Shown here: one piece after another, positions 30,301 to 42,890 of the stretch
How the letters are laid out: every line of letters starts with the position of its first letter
Numbering within the stretch: position 1 is the first letter of the stretch
Source: Aquatica leii
Lineage: Eukaryota > Arthropoda > Insecta > Coleoptera > Lampyridae
Length of the DNA: 64,000 nt
Assembly (NCBI GenBank): GCA_035610365.1
Contig: CM069434.1
Location: forward strand, 124,428,895-124,492,894
Direction of reading: 5' to 3'
Translations under genes and position numbers: made by a program
Notes under the pieces: generated by a model
What the model saw: the letters and a program-made list of their open reading frames with translations, nothing else
Database searches by the model: none
Told to the model about the DNA's origin: nothing

Positions 30301-33300
30301 TTAGAAAGCATAAAAGTGGTTTTTGAAAATTTTTAAACATTAATTACGGCCTAACTAAGACAGCTAAAAGGTTGAAAATTTTTTGTAGCAAGGCAGTCAG
30401 TATATCTAAACGATCCGTAATAAAAATGTCACAAAAAGCCTTAAAAACTATTAAAAATATTTTTTGAAAAATCTTTAAACATTAATTACGGCCTAACTAA
30501 GACAGCTAGAAGGTTGAAAATTTTTTTGTAGCAAGGCAGTCAGTATATCTAAACGATCCGTAAAAAAAATTTTACAAAAAAGCCTTAAAAACTATTAAAA
30601 AAAATATTTTTTGAAAAATCTTTAAACATTAATTACGGCCTAACTAAGACAGCTAGAAGGTTGAAATTTTTTTGTAGCAAGGCAGTCAGTATATCTAAAC
30701 GATCCGTAAAAAAAATTTTACAAAAAAGCCTTAGAAAGCATAAAAAAAGTGGTTTTTTGAAAATTTTTTAAACATTATTTACGGCCTAACTAAGACAGCT
30801 AAAAGGTTGAAAATTTTTTTGTAGCAAGGCAGTCAGTATATCTAAACGATCCGTAAAAAAAATTTCACAAAAAAGCTTTAGAAAGCATTAAAATAGTGGT
30901 TTTTTGAAAATTTTTTAAACATTAATTACGGCCTAACTAAGACAGCTAGAAGGTTGAAAATTTTTTTGTAGCAAGGCAGTCAGTATATCTAAACGATTCG
31001 TAAAAAAAATTTCACAAAAAAGCCTTAGAAAGCATAAAAAAAGTGGTTTCTTGAAAAATCTTTAAACATGAATTACGGCCTAACTAAGACAGCTAGAAGG
31101 TTGAAAATTTTTTTGTAGCAAGGCAGTCAGTATATCTAAACGATCCGTAAAAAAAATTTCACAAAAAAGCCTTAGAAAGCATAAAAAAGTGGTTTTTTGA
31201 AAATTTTTTTAACATTATTTACGGCCTAACTAAGACAGCTAGAAGGTTGAAAATTTTTTTGTAGCAAGGCAGTCAGTATATCTAAACGATCCCTAAAAAA
31301 ATTTCACAAAAAAGCTTTAAAAACTATTAAAAAAATATTTTTTGAAAAATTTTTAAACATTAATTACGGCCTAACTAAGACAGCTAGAAGGTTGAAAATT
31401 TTTTTGTAGCAAGGCAGTCAGTATATCTAAACGATCCGTAAAAAAAATTTTACAAAAAAGCCTTAAAAACTATTAAAAAAAATATTTTTTGAAAAATCTT
31501 TAAACATTAATTACGGCCTAACTAAGACAGCTAGAAGGTTGAAAATTTTTTTGTAAAAAGGCAGTCAGTATATCTAAACGATCCCTAAAAAAAATTTAAA
31601 AAAAAAGCCTTAGAAACTATAAAAAAAAAATTTTTTTGAAAAATCTTTAAACATTAATTACGGCCTAACTAAGACAGCTAGAAGGTTGAAAATTTTTTTG
31701 TAGCAAGGCAGTCAGTATATCTAAACGATCCGTAAAAAAAATTCACAAAAAAGCCTTAAAAACTATTAAAAAAAATATTTTTTGAAAAATCTTTAAACAT
31801 TAATTACGGCCTAACTAAGACAGCTAAAAGGTTGAAAATTTTTTTTGTAGCAAGGCAGTCAGTTTGTGTAAACGATCCCTAAAAAAAATTTTAGAAAAAG
31901 GCCTTAAAAACTATAAAAAAAAATATTTTTTGAAAAATCTTTAAACATTAATTACGGCCTAACTAAGACAGCTCGAAGGTTGAAAATTTTTTTGTAGCAA
32001 GGTACTTATCTTATCCAAACGATCCGTAAAAAAATTTCAAAAAAAATCTTAAAAACTATAAAAAAAAATATTTTTTGAAAAATCTTTAAACATTAATTAC
32101 GGCCTAACTAAGACAGCTAAAAGGTTGAAAATTTTTTTGTAAAAAGGCAGTCAGTATATCTAAACGATCCCTAAAAAAAATTTTAAAAAAAAGCCTTAGA
32201 AACTATAAAAAAAAAATTTTTTTGAAAAATCTTTAAACATTAATTACGGCCTAACTAAGACAGCTAGAAGGTTGAAAATTTTTTTGTAGCAAGGCAGTCA
32301 GTATATCTAAACGATCCGTAAAAAAAATTTCACAAAAAAGCCTTAGAAACTATAAAAAAAAATATTTTTTGAAAAATTTTTAAACATTAATTACGGCCTA
32401 ACTAAGACAGCTAAAAGGTTGAAAATTTTTTTGTAGCAAGGCAGTCAGTATATCTAAACGATCCGTAAAAAAAATTTCACAAAAAAGCCTTAAAAACTAT
32501 TAAAAAAAATATTTTTTGAAAAATTTTTAAACATTAATTACGGCCTAACTAAGACAGCTAGAAGATTGAAAATTTTTTTGTAGCAAGGCAGTCAGTATAT
32601 CTAAACGATCCGTAAAAAAAATTTTACAAAAAAGCCTTAAAAACTATTAAAAAAAATATTTTTTGAAAAATCTTTAAACATTAATTACGGCCTAACTAAG
32701 ACAGCTAGAAGGTTGAAAATTTTTTTGTAGCAAGGCAGTCAGTATATCTAAACGATCCGTAAAAAAAATTTCACAAAAATCCTTAGAAAGCATAAAAAGT
32801 GGTTTTTGAAAATTTTTAAACATTAATTACGGCCTAACTAAGACAGCTAAAAGGTTGAAAATTTTTTGTAGCAAGGCAGTCAGTATATCTAAACGATCCG
32901 TAATAAAAATGTCACAAAAAGCCTTAAAAACTATTAAAAAATATTTTTTGAAAAATCTTTAAACATTAATTACGGCCTAACTAAGAAAGCTAGAAAGTTG
33001 AAATTTTTTTGTAGCAAGGCAGTCAGTATATCTAAACGATCCGTAAAAAAAATTTTACAAAAAAGCCTTAAAAACTATTAAAAAAAATATTTTTTGAAAA
33101 ATCTTTAAACATTAATTACGGCCTAACTAAGACAGCTAGAAGGTTGAAAATTTTTTTGTAGCAAGGCAGTCAGTATATCTAAACGATCCGTAAAAAAAAT
33201 TTTACAAAAAAGCCTTAGAAAGCATAAAAAAGTGGTTTTTTGAAAATTTTTTTAACATTATTTACGGCCTAACTAAGACAGCTAGAAGGTTGAAAGTTTT

Positions 33301-36300
33301 TTTGAAGCAAGGCAGTCAGTATATCTAAACGATCCGTAAAAAAAATTTCACAAAAAACCCTTAGAAAGCATAAAAAAAGTGGTTTTTTGAAAATTTTTTA
33401 AACATTAATTACGGCCTAACTAAGACAGCTAAAAGGTTGAAAATTTTTTTGTAGCAAGGCAGTCAGCATATCTAAACGATCCGTAAAAAAAAATTCAGAA
33501 AAAAACTTTAGAAACTATAACAAAAAATATTTTTTGAAAAATCTTTAAACATTAATTACGGCCTAACTAAGACAGCTAGAAGGTTGAAAATTTTTTTGTA
33601 GCAAGGCAGTCAGTATATCTAAACGATCCGTAAAAAACATTTCACAAAAAAGCCTTAAAAACTATAAAAAAAAATATTTTTTGAAAAATTTTTAAACATT
33701 AAGTACGGCCTAACTAAGACAGCTAGAAAGTTGAAAATTTTTTTGTAACAAGGCAGTCAGTATGTCTAAACGATCCCTAAAAAAAATTTTAGAAAAAGGC
33801 CTTAAAAACTATAAAAAAAAATATTTTTTGAAAAATCTTTAAACATTAATTACGGCCTAACTAAGACAGCTCGAAGGTTGAAAATTTTTTTGTAGCAAGG
33901 TACTTATCTTATCTAAACGATCCGTAAAAAAAATTTCACAAAAAAGCCTTAAAAACTATAAAAAAAAATATTTTTTGAAAAATCTTTAAACATTAATTAC
34001 GGCCTAACTAAAACAGCTAGAAGGTTGCAAATTTTTCTGTAGCAAGGCAGTCAGCCTATCTAAACGATTTCTAAAAAAAATTTCACAAAACAGCCTTAGA
34101 AACTATAAAAAAAAATATTTTTTGAAAAATCTTTAAACATTAATTACGGCCTAACTAAGACAGCTAGAAGGTTGAAAATTTTTTTTGTAGCAAGGCAGTC
34201 AGTATATCTAAACGATCCGTAAAAAAAATTTCACAAAAAAGCCTTAGAAACTATAAAAAAAAATATTTTTTGAAAAATCTTTAAACATTAATTACGGCCT
34301 AACTAAGACAGCTAGAAGGTTGAAAATTTTTTTGTAGCAAGGCAGTCAGTATATCTAAACGATCCGTAATAAAAATGTCACAAAAAAACCTTAAAAACTA
34401 TTAAAAAAAATATTTTTTGAAAAATGTTTAAACATTAATTACGGCCTAACTAAAACAGCTAGAAGATTGAAATTTTTTTTGTAGCAAGGCAGTCAGTATA
34501 TCTAAACGATGCGTAAAAAAAATTTTACAAAAAAGCCTTAAAAACTATTAAAAAAAATATTTTTTGAAAAATCTTTAAACATTAATTACGGCCTAACTAA
34601 GACAGCTAGAAGGTTGAAAATTTTTTTGTAGCAAGGCAGTCAGTATATCTAAACGATCCGTAAAAAAAATTTCACAAAAAAGCCTTAGAAAGCATAAAAA
34701 AAGTGGTTTTTTGAAAATTTTTTAAACATTAATTACGGCCTAACTAAGACAGCTAAAAGGTTGAAAATTTTTTTGTAAAAAGGCAGTCAGCATATCTAAA
34801 CGATCCCTAAAAAAAATTAAAAAAAAAAGCCTTAGAAACTATAAAAAAAAATATTTTTTTAAAAATCTTTAAACATTAATTACGGCCTAACTAAGACAGC
34901 TAGAAGGTTGAAAATTTTTTGTAGCAAGGCAGTCAGTATATCTAAACGATCCGTAATAAAAATGTCACAAAAAAGCCTTAAAAACTATTAAAAAAAATAT
35001 TTTTTGAAAAATCTTTAAACATTAATTACGGCCTAACTAAGACTGCTAAAAAGTTGAAAATTTTTTTGTAGCAAGGCAGTCAGTATATCTAAACGATCCG
35101 TAATAAAAATGTCACAAAAAAACCTTAAAAACTATTAAAAAAAATATTTTTTGAAAAATGTTTAAACATTAATTACGGCCTAACTAAAACAGCTAGAAGA
35201 TTGAAATTTTTTTTGTAGCAAGGCAGTCAGTATATCTAAACGATCCGTAAAAAAAATTTTACAAAAAAGCCTTAAAAACTATTAAAAAAAATATTTTTTG
35301 AAAAATCTTTAAACATTAATTACGGCCTAACTAAGACAGCTAGAAGGTTGAAAATTTTTTTGTAGCAAGGCAGTCAGTATATCTAAACGATCCGTAAAAA
35401 AAATTTCACAAAAAAGCCTTAGAAAGCATAAAAAAGTGGTTTTTTGAAAATTTTTAAACATTAATTACGGGCTAACTAAGACAGCTAAAAGGTTGAAAAT
35501 TTTTTGTAGCAAGGCAGTCAGTATATCTAAACGATCCGTAATAAAAATGTCACAAAAAGCTTTAAAAACTATTAAAAAATATATTTTTTGAAAATTTTTT
35601 AAACATTATTTACGGCCTAACTAAGACAGCTAAAAGGTTGAAAATTTTTTTGTAGCAAGGCAGTCAGTATATCTAAACGATCCGTAAAAAAAATTTTACA
35701 AAAAAGCCTTAAAAACTATAAAAAAAAATATTTTTTGAAAAATCTTTAAACATTAATTACGGCCTAACTAAGACAGCTAGAAGGTTGAAAATTTTTTGTA
35801 GCAAGGCAGTCAGTATATCTAAACGATCCGTAAAAAAAATTTTACAAAAAAGCCTTAGAAAGCATAAAAAAAGTGGTTTTTTGAAAATTTTTTAAACATT
35901 AATTACGGCCTAACTAAGACAGCTAAAAGGTTGAAAATTTTTTTGTAGCAAGGCAGTCAGTATATCTAAACGATCCCTAAAAAAAATTTTAGAAAAAAGC
36001 CTTAGAAACTATAAAAAAAAATATTTTTTGAAAAATTTTTAAACATTAATTACGGCCGAACTAAGACAGCTAAAAGGTTGACAATTTTTTTGTAGCAAGG
36101 CAGTCATTATATCTAAACGATCCGTAAAAAAAATTTTACAAAAAAGCCTTAGAAACTATTAAAAAAAATATTTTTTGAAAAATCTTTAAACATTATTTAC
36201 GGCCTAACTAAGACAGCTAAAAGATTGAAAATTTTTTTGTAGCAAGGCAGTCAGTATATCTAAACGATTCGTAAAAAAAATTTCACAAAAAAGCCTTAAA

Positions 36301-37814
36301 AACTATTAAAAAAAATATTTTTTGAAAAATCTTTAAACATTAATTACGGCCTAACTAAGACAGCTAGAAGGTTGAAAATTTTTTTGTAGCAAGGCAGTCA
36401 GTATATCTAAACGATCCGTAAAAAAAATTTCACAAAAAAGCCTTAAAAACTATTAAAAAAAATATTTTTTGAAAAATCTTTAAACATTAATTACGGCCTA
36501 ACTAAGACAGCTAGAAGGTTGAAAATTTTTTTGTAGCAAGGTACTTATCTTATCCAAACGATCCGTAAAAAAAATTTCAAAAAAAAATCTTAAAAACTAT
36601 AAAAAAAAATATTTTTTGAAAAATTTTTAAACATTAATTACGGCCTAACTAAGACAGCTAGAAGGTTGAAAATTTTTTTGTAGCAAGGCAGTCAGTATAT
36701 CTAAACGATCCGTAAAAAAAATTTCACAAAAAAGCCTTAAAAACTATTAAAAAAAATATTTTTTGAAAAATCTTTAAACATTAATTACGGCCTAACTAAG
36801 ACAGCTAAAAGGTTGAAATTTTTTTTGAAGCAAGGCAGTCAGTATATCTAAACGATCCGTAAAAAAAATTTCACAAAAAAGCCTTAGAAACTATAAAAAA
36901 AATATTTTTTGAAAAATCTTTAAACATTAATTACGGCGTAACTAAGACAGCTAGAAGGTTGAAAATTTTTTTGAAGCAAGGCAGTCAGTATATCTAAACG
37001 ATCCGTAATAAAAATGTCACAAAAAAGCCTTAAAAACTATTAAAAAAAATATTTTTTGAAAAATGTTTAAACATTAATTACGGCCTAACTAAAACAGCTA
37101 GAAGATTGAAATTTTTTTTGTAGCAAGGCAGTCAGTATATCTAAACGATCCGTAAAAAAAATTTTACAAAAAAGCCTTAAAAACTATTAAAAAAAATATT
37201 TTTTGAAAAATCTTTAAACATTAATTACGGCCTAACTAAGACAGCTAGAAGGTTGAAAATTTTTTTGTAGCAAGGCAGTCAGTATATCTAAACGATCCGT
37301 AAAAAAAATTTCACAAAAAAGCCTTAGAAAGCATAAAAAAAGTGGTTTTTTGAAAATTTTTTAAACATTAATTACGGCCTAACTAAGACAGCTAAAAGGT
37401 TGAAAATTTTTTTGTAGCAAGGCAGTCAGTATATCTAAACGATCCCTAAAAAAAATTTAAAAAAAAAGCCTTAGAAACTATAAAAAAAAATATTTTTTAA
37501 AAAATCTTTAAACATTAATTACGGCCTAACTAAGACAGCTAGAAGGTTGAAAATTTTTTTGTAGCAAGGCAGTCAGTATATCTAAACGATCCGTAAAAAA
37601 AATTTCACAAAAAAGCCTTAAAAACTATTAAAAAAAATATTTTTTGAAAAATCTTTAAACATTAATTACGGCCTAACTAAGACAGCTAAAAAGTTGAAAA
37701 TTTTTTTGTAGCAAGGCAGTCAGTATATCTAAACGATCCGTAAAAAAAATTTCACAAAAAAGCCTTAAAAACTATTAAAAAAAATATTTTTTGAAAAATC
37801 GTTAAACATTAATT

Positions 37815-37927
37815 ACGGCCTAACTAAGACAGCCAGTATATCTAAACGATCCGTAAAAAAAATTTCACAAAAAAGCCTTAAAAACTATTAAAAAAAATAT
37901 TTTTTGAAAAATCTTTAAACATTAATT
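37815..37927 (+). repeat. Truncated satellite monomer, about 34 bp internal deletion
   Basis: Adjacent anchors at 37815 and 37928 are only 113 bp apart. The sequence runs from GACAGC directly into CAGTATATC, so the stretch normally holding AGAAGGTTGAAAA, the T run and GTAGCAAGG is missing. A short CAGC/CAGT similarity at the breakpoints fits slippage or unequal exchange. A smaller deletion lies near 4250, where AAGGTTG is joined directly to TTTGTAGC. Confidence 0.85.
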
Positions 37928-40900
37928 ACGGCCTAACTAAGACAGCTAGAAGGTTGAAAATTTTTTTGTAGCAAGGCAGTCAGTATATCTAAACGATCCG
38001 TAAAAAAAATTTCACAAAAAAGCCTTAGAAAGCATAAAAAAAGTGGTTTTTTGAAAATTTTTTAAACATTAATTACGGCCTAACTAAGACAGCTAAAAAG
38101 TTGAAAATTTTTTTGTAGCAAGGCAGTCAGTATATCTAAACGATCCGTAATAAAAATGTCACAAAAAAGCCTTAAAAACTATTAAAAAAAATATTTTTTG
38201 AAAAATGTTTAAACATTAATTACGGCCTAACTAAGACAGCTAGAAGGTTGAAAATTTTTTTGTAGCAAGGCAGTCAGTATATCTAAACGATCCGTAAAAA
38301 AAATTTTACAAAAAAGCCTTAAAAACTATTAAAAAAAATATTTTTTGAAAAATCTTTAAACATTAATTACGGCCTAACTAAGACAGCTAGAAGGTTGAAA
38401 ATTTTTTGTAGCAAGGCAGTCAGTATATCTAAACGATCCGTAAAAAAAATTTTACAAAAAAGCCTTAGAAAGCATAAAAAAAGTGGTTTTTTGAAAATTT
38501 TTTAAACATTATTTACGGCCTAACTAAGACAGCTAAAAGGTTGAAAATTTTTTTTGTAGCAAGGCAGTCAGTATATCTAAACGATCCGTAAAAAAAATTT
38601 CACAAAAAAGCCTTAGAAAGCATAAAAAAAGTGGTTTTTTGAAAATTTTTTAAACATTAATTACGGCCTAACTAAGACAGCTAGAAGGTTGAAAATTTTT
38701 TTGTAGCAAGGCAGTCAGTATATCTAAACGATTCGTAAAAAAAATTTCACAAAAAAGCCTTAGAAAGCATAAAAAAAGTGGTTTCTTGAAAAATCTTTAA
38801 ACATTAATTACGGCGTAACTAAGACAGCTAGAAGGTTGAAAATTTTTTTGAAGCAAGGCAGTCAGTATATCTAAACGATCCGTAAAAAAAAATTCACAAA
38901 AAAGCCTTAGAAAGCATAAAAAAAGTGGTTTTTTGAAAATTTTTTAAACATTAATTACGGCCTAACTAAAACAGCTAGAAGATTGAAATTTTTTTTGTAG
39001 CAAGGCAGTCAGTATATCTAAACGATCCGTAAAAAAAATTTTACAAAAAAGCCTTAAAAACTATTAAAAAAAATATTTTTTGAAAAATGTTTAAACATTA
39101 ATTACGGCCTAACTAAAACAGCTAGAAGATTGAAATTTTTTTTGTAGCAAGGCAGTCAGTATATCTAAACGATCCGTAAAAAAAATTTTACAAAAAAGCC
39201 TTAAAAACTATTAAAAAAAATATTTTTTGAAAAATCTTTAAACATTAATTACGGCCTAACTAAGACAGCTAGAAGGTTGAAAATTTTTTTGTAGCAAGGC
39301 AGTCAGTATATCTAAACGATCCGTAAAAAAAATTTCACAAAAAAGCCTTAGAAAGCATAAAAAAAGTGGTTTTTTGAAAATTTTTTAAACATTATTTACG
39401 GCCTAACTAAGACAGCTAAAAGGTTGAAAATTTTTTTGTAGCAAGGCAGTCAGTATATCTAAACGATCCGTAAAAAAAATTTCACAAAAAAGCCTTAAAA
39501 ACTATTAAAAAAAATATTTTTTGAAAAATCTTTAAACATTAATTACGGCCTAACTAAGACAGCTAGAAGGTTGAAAATTTTTTTGTAGCAAGGCAGTCAG
39601 TATATCTAAACGATCCGTAAAAAAAATTTTACAAAAAAGCCTTAGAAACTATAAAAAAAAATTTTTTTTGAAAAATTTTTAACATTAATTACGGCCTAAC
39701 TAAGACAGCTAGAAGGTTGCAAATTTTTTGTTGCAAGGCAGTTAACTTATCTAAACGATCCGTAAAAAAAATTTCACAAAAAAGCCTTAGAAACTATAAA
39801 AAAAGTGGTTTTTTGAAAAATTTTTAAACATTAATTACGGCCTAACTAAGACAGCTAGAAGGTTGCAAATTTTTTTGTAGCAAGGCAGTCAGCTTATCTA
39901 AACGATCCGTAAAAAAAATTTCACAAAAAAGCTTTAGAAACTATAAAAAAAAATATTTTTTGAAAAATTTGTAAACATTAATTACGGCCTAACTAAGACA
40001 GCTAGAAGGTTGCAAATTTTTTTGTAGCAAGGCAGTCAGTTTATCTAAACGATCCGTAAAAAAAATTTCACAAAAAAGCCTTAGAAAGCATAAAAAAAGT
40101 GGTTTTTTGAAAATTTTTTAAACATTATTTACGGCCTAACTAAGACAGCTAAAAGGTTGAAAATTTTTTTGTAGCAAGGCAATCAGTATATCTAAACGAT
40201 CCCTAAAAAAAATTGACAAAAAAGCCTTAAAAACTATTAAAAAAAATATTTTTTGAAAAATCTTTAAACATTAATTACGGCCTAACTAAGACAGCTAGAA
40301 GGTTGAAAATTTTTTTGTAGCAAGGCAGTCAGTATATCTAAACGATCCGTAAAAAAAATTTTACAAAAAAGCCTTAGAAAGCATAAAAAAAGTGGTTTTT
40401 TGAAAATTCTTTAAACATTATTTACGGCCTAACTAAGACAGCGAGAAGGTTGAAAACTTTTTTGTAGCAAGGCAGTCAGTATATCTAAACGATCCGTAAA
40501 AAAAAACTTCACAAAAAAGCCTTAAAAACTATTAAAAAAAATATTTTTTGAAAAATCTTTAAACATTAATTACGGCCTAACTAAGACAGCGAGAAGGTTG
40601 AAAATTTTTTTGTAGCAAGGCAGTCAGTATATCTAAACGATCCGTAAAAAAAAACTTCACAAAAAAGCCTTAAAAACTATTAAAAAAAATATTTTTTGAA
40701 AAATCTTTAAACATTAATTACGGCCTAACTAAGACAGCTAGAAGGTTGAAATTTTTTTTGTAGCAAGGTAGTCAGTATATCTAAACGATCCGTAAAAAAA
40801 AACTTCACAAAAAAGCCTTAAAAACTATTAAAAAAAATATTTTTTGAAAAGTCTTTAAACATTAATTACGGCCTAACTAAGACAGCTAAAAGGTTGAAAA

Positions 40901-42081
40901 TTTTTTTGTAAAAAGGCAGTCAGTATATCTAAACGATCCCTAAAAAAAACTTCACAAAAAAGCCTTAAAAACTATTAAAAAAAATATTTTTTAAAAAATC
41001 TTTAAACATTAATTACGGCCTAACTAAGACAGCTAAAAAAGTGAAAATTTTTTTGTAAAAAGGCAGTCAGTATATCTAAACGATCCCTAAAAAAAATTAA
41101 AAAAAAAAGCCTTAGAAACTATAAAAAAAAATATTTTTTTAAAAATCTTTAAACATTATTTACGGCCTAACTAAGACAGCGAGAAGGTTGAAAATTTTTT
41201 TGTAGCAAGGCAGTCAGTATATCTAAACGATCCGTAAAAAAAAACTTCACAAAAAAGCCTTAAAAACTATTAAAAAAAATATTTTTTGAAAAATCTTTAA
41301 ACATTAATTACGGCCTAACTAAGACAGCTAGAAGGTTGAAATTTTTTTTGTAGCAAGGTAGTCAGTATATCTAAACGATCCGTAAAAAAAAACTTCACAA
41401 AAAAGCCTTAAAAACTATTAAAAAAAATATTTTTTGAAAAATCTTTAAACATTAATTACGGCCTAACTAAGACAGCTAAAAGGTTGAAAATTTTTTTGTA
41501 AAAAGGCAGTCAGTATATCTAAACGATCCCTAAAAAAAATTAAAAAAAAATGCCTTAGAAACTATAAAAAAAATATTTTTTTAAAAATCTTTAAACATTA
41601 ATTACGGCCTAACTAAGACAGCTAGAAGGTTGAAAATTTTTTTGTAGTAAGGCAGTCGGTATATCTAAACGATCCGTAAAAAAAATTCACAAAAAAGCCT
41701 TAGAAAGCATAAAAAAAGTGGTTTTTTGAAAATTTTTTAAACATTAATTACGGCCTAACTAAGACAGCTAAAAGGTTGAAAATTTTTTTGAAGCAAGGCA
41801 GTCAGTATATCTAAACGATCCGTAAAAAAAATTTCACAAAAAAGCCTTAGAAAGCATAAAAAAAGTGGTTTTTTGAAAATTTTTTAAACATTATTTACGG
41901 CCTAACTAAGATAGCTAAAAGGTTAAAATTTTTTTTGTAGCAAGGCAGTCAGTATATCTAAACAATCCGTAAAAAAAATTTCACAAAAAAGCCTTAAAAA
42001 CTATTAAAAAAAATATTTTTTGAAAAATTTTTAAACATTAATTACGGCGTAACTAAGACAGCTAGAAGGTTGAAAATTTTT

Positions 42082-42181
42082 NNNNNNNNNNNNNNNNNNN
42101 NNNNNNNNNNNNNNNNNNNNNNNNNNNNNNNNNNNNNNNNNNNNNNNNNNNNNNNNNNNNNNNNNNNNNNNNNNNNNNNNN
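42082..42181. other. Assembly gap, exactly 100 N
   Basis: One hundred N residues separate the satellite from unique sequence. A round 100 is the usual placeholder for a gap of unknown size at a scaffold join, so the distance, and even the adjacency, of the array and the right-hand sequence are not established by this window. Any apparent open frame across it is meaningless. Confidence 0.98.
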
Positions 42182-42260
42182 AAGCCAGCGGAGCTACGTC
42201 TAAGGTATTCAACGATCTCGACGCAGTTTGTTTTATTACCACAGTAAAATCTTAGAACTA

Positions 42261-42890
42261 AATTTGCGTTACGGTTTAGCAACGTTACACGCTTGGATCC
42301 ACTTTATGGAGTTTTTCTTATATTTAGGGTATAAACTGAACACGATTAACAAGAAATGGCAAGCGCGATCGTTAAAAGACAAAGAAAAGGTGTAACTGCA
42401 AAACAGAACATACCAGAAAGGTTTCAAATTGCGAATTGGGCTCATTATTGATGCTCCAAAAAGTGGGATAGTTTAGTAACAGTAATGATGAAGTAACACT
42501 GATGGGAGTTTTTGCTAACTAACTAACAAATTTTGAGTTTGGACGTTGAACTGCTAAATCGCGCAGCAAGTTTTGTCTAGGGGTTGTGCTGTGAACAGAG
42601 CTCTTCAAAAATATTGCCTCAAAACTAAAAGATGTTAAAAGCATGTGCTGTGGTACTGCATGTCAACGTCCATTCATGAAATTTGGATTCATTTTAAAAC
42701 ACAATTTGCAACAGGTCAACTTGTCCGAAGCATGCAAAATTGCGAAACAAGGACGTAAAGAAATACAGAAAAAATTACTTGCAAGAAAACTCTAGTGAGA
42801 GCACTATAAGAGACGAGTTTCAGTGGTTGCTTGCGTCTTCCGATCCCGTTATCCTTCGACTTTGCTGAACGACACCCCAAAAAAGCGGAA
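42261..42890 (+). pseudogene. Relic of an uncharacterised insect protein family, probably transposon-borne
   Basis: A 44-codon open stretch at 42261-42392 begins NLRYGLATLHAWIHFMEFF and includes KKWQAR before a TAA at 42393-42395. From memory this matches a conserved core of a family of uncharacterised insect proteins (N-L-R-Y-G-L-A-T-L-H-A-W-I, then K-K-W-Q-A-R) that occurs in many copies per genome and is probably carried by a transposon; I cannot name the element class. Further pieces follow in shifting frames: RIGLIIDAPKSG near 42440, a W-Y-x-M-x-x-S-I-H segment near 42655, a charged repeat-like stretch near 42735-42790, and LLASSDPVI near 42825-42855. At least five stops or frameshifts make it non-functional. 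The 5' part may lie in the gap. No other supported gene is near. Confidence 0.5.

Larger units (their letters stand above)
1..42081 (+). repeat. Tandem satellite array, about 146-147 bp monomer, roughly 285-290 copies
   Basis: Visible directly: the anchor ACGGCCTAACTAAGACAGCT recurs head to tail, for example at 121, 267, 413, 560 and 707, giving spacings of 146-147 bp. Each monomer has two conserved mixed-sequence blocks, one around the anchor and one reading GCAGTCAGTATATCTAAACG, separated by A and T runs of 5-9 bases. Two main types differ in the A/T half. Type A reads CCTTAAAAACTATT then AAAATATTTTTTG; type B reads CCTTAGAAAGCAT then AGTGGTTTTTTG. All monomers I read are in the same orientation. 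Stops are frequent in every frame and no long open frame exists. The length matches the 147 bp of DNA on a nucleosome core, as in many centromeric or pericentromeric satellites; a centromeric role is inference only. The array starts before base 1 and is cut on the right by an assembly gap. Confidence 0.98.

Noticed and set aside
1-42081. The regular repeats with a conserved core looked at first glance like a CRISPR array.
   Set aside because: The whole 147-bp unit is repeated, there are no unique spacers and no cas genes, and the context is eukaryotic.
1-42081. A CENP-B box in the satellite monomer.
   Set aside because: The TTCG-N4-A-N2-CGGG pattern is absent from the monomers I read; only a loose ACGG occurs in the anchor block.
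42031-42282. Open frames of 61-83 codons crossing the gap.
   Set aside because: Their middle third is N and the rest is satellite or unrelated flank; they are artefacts of the gap.
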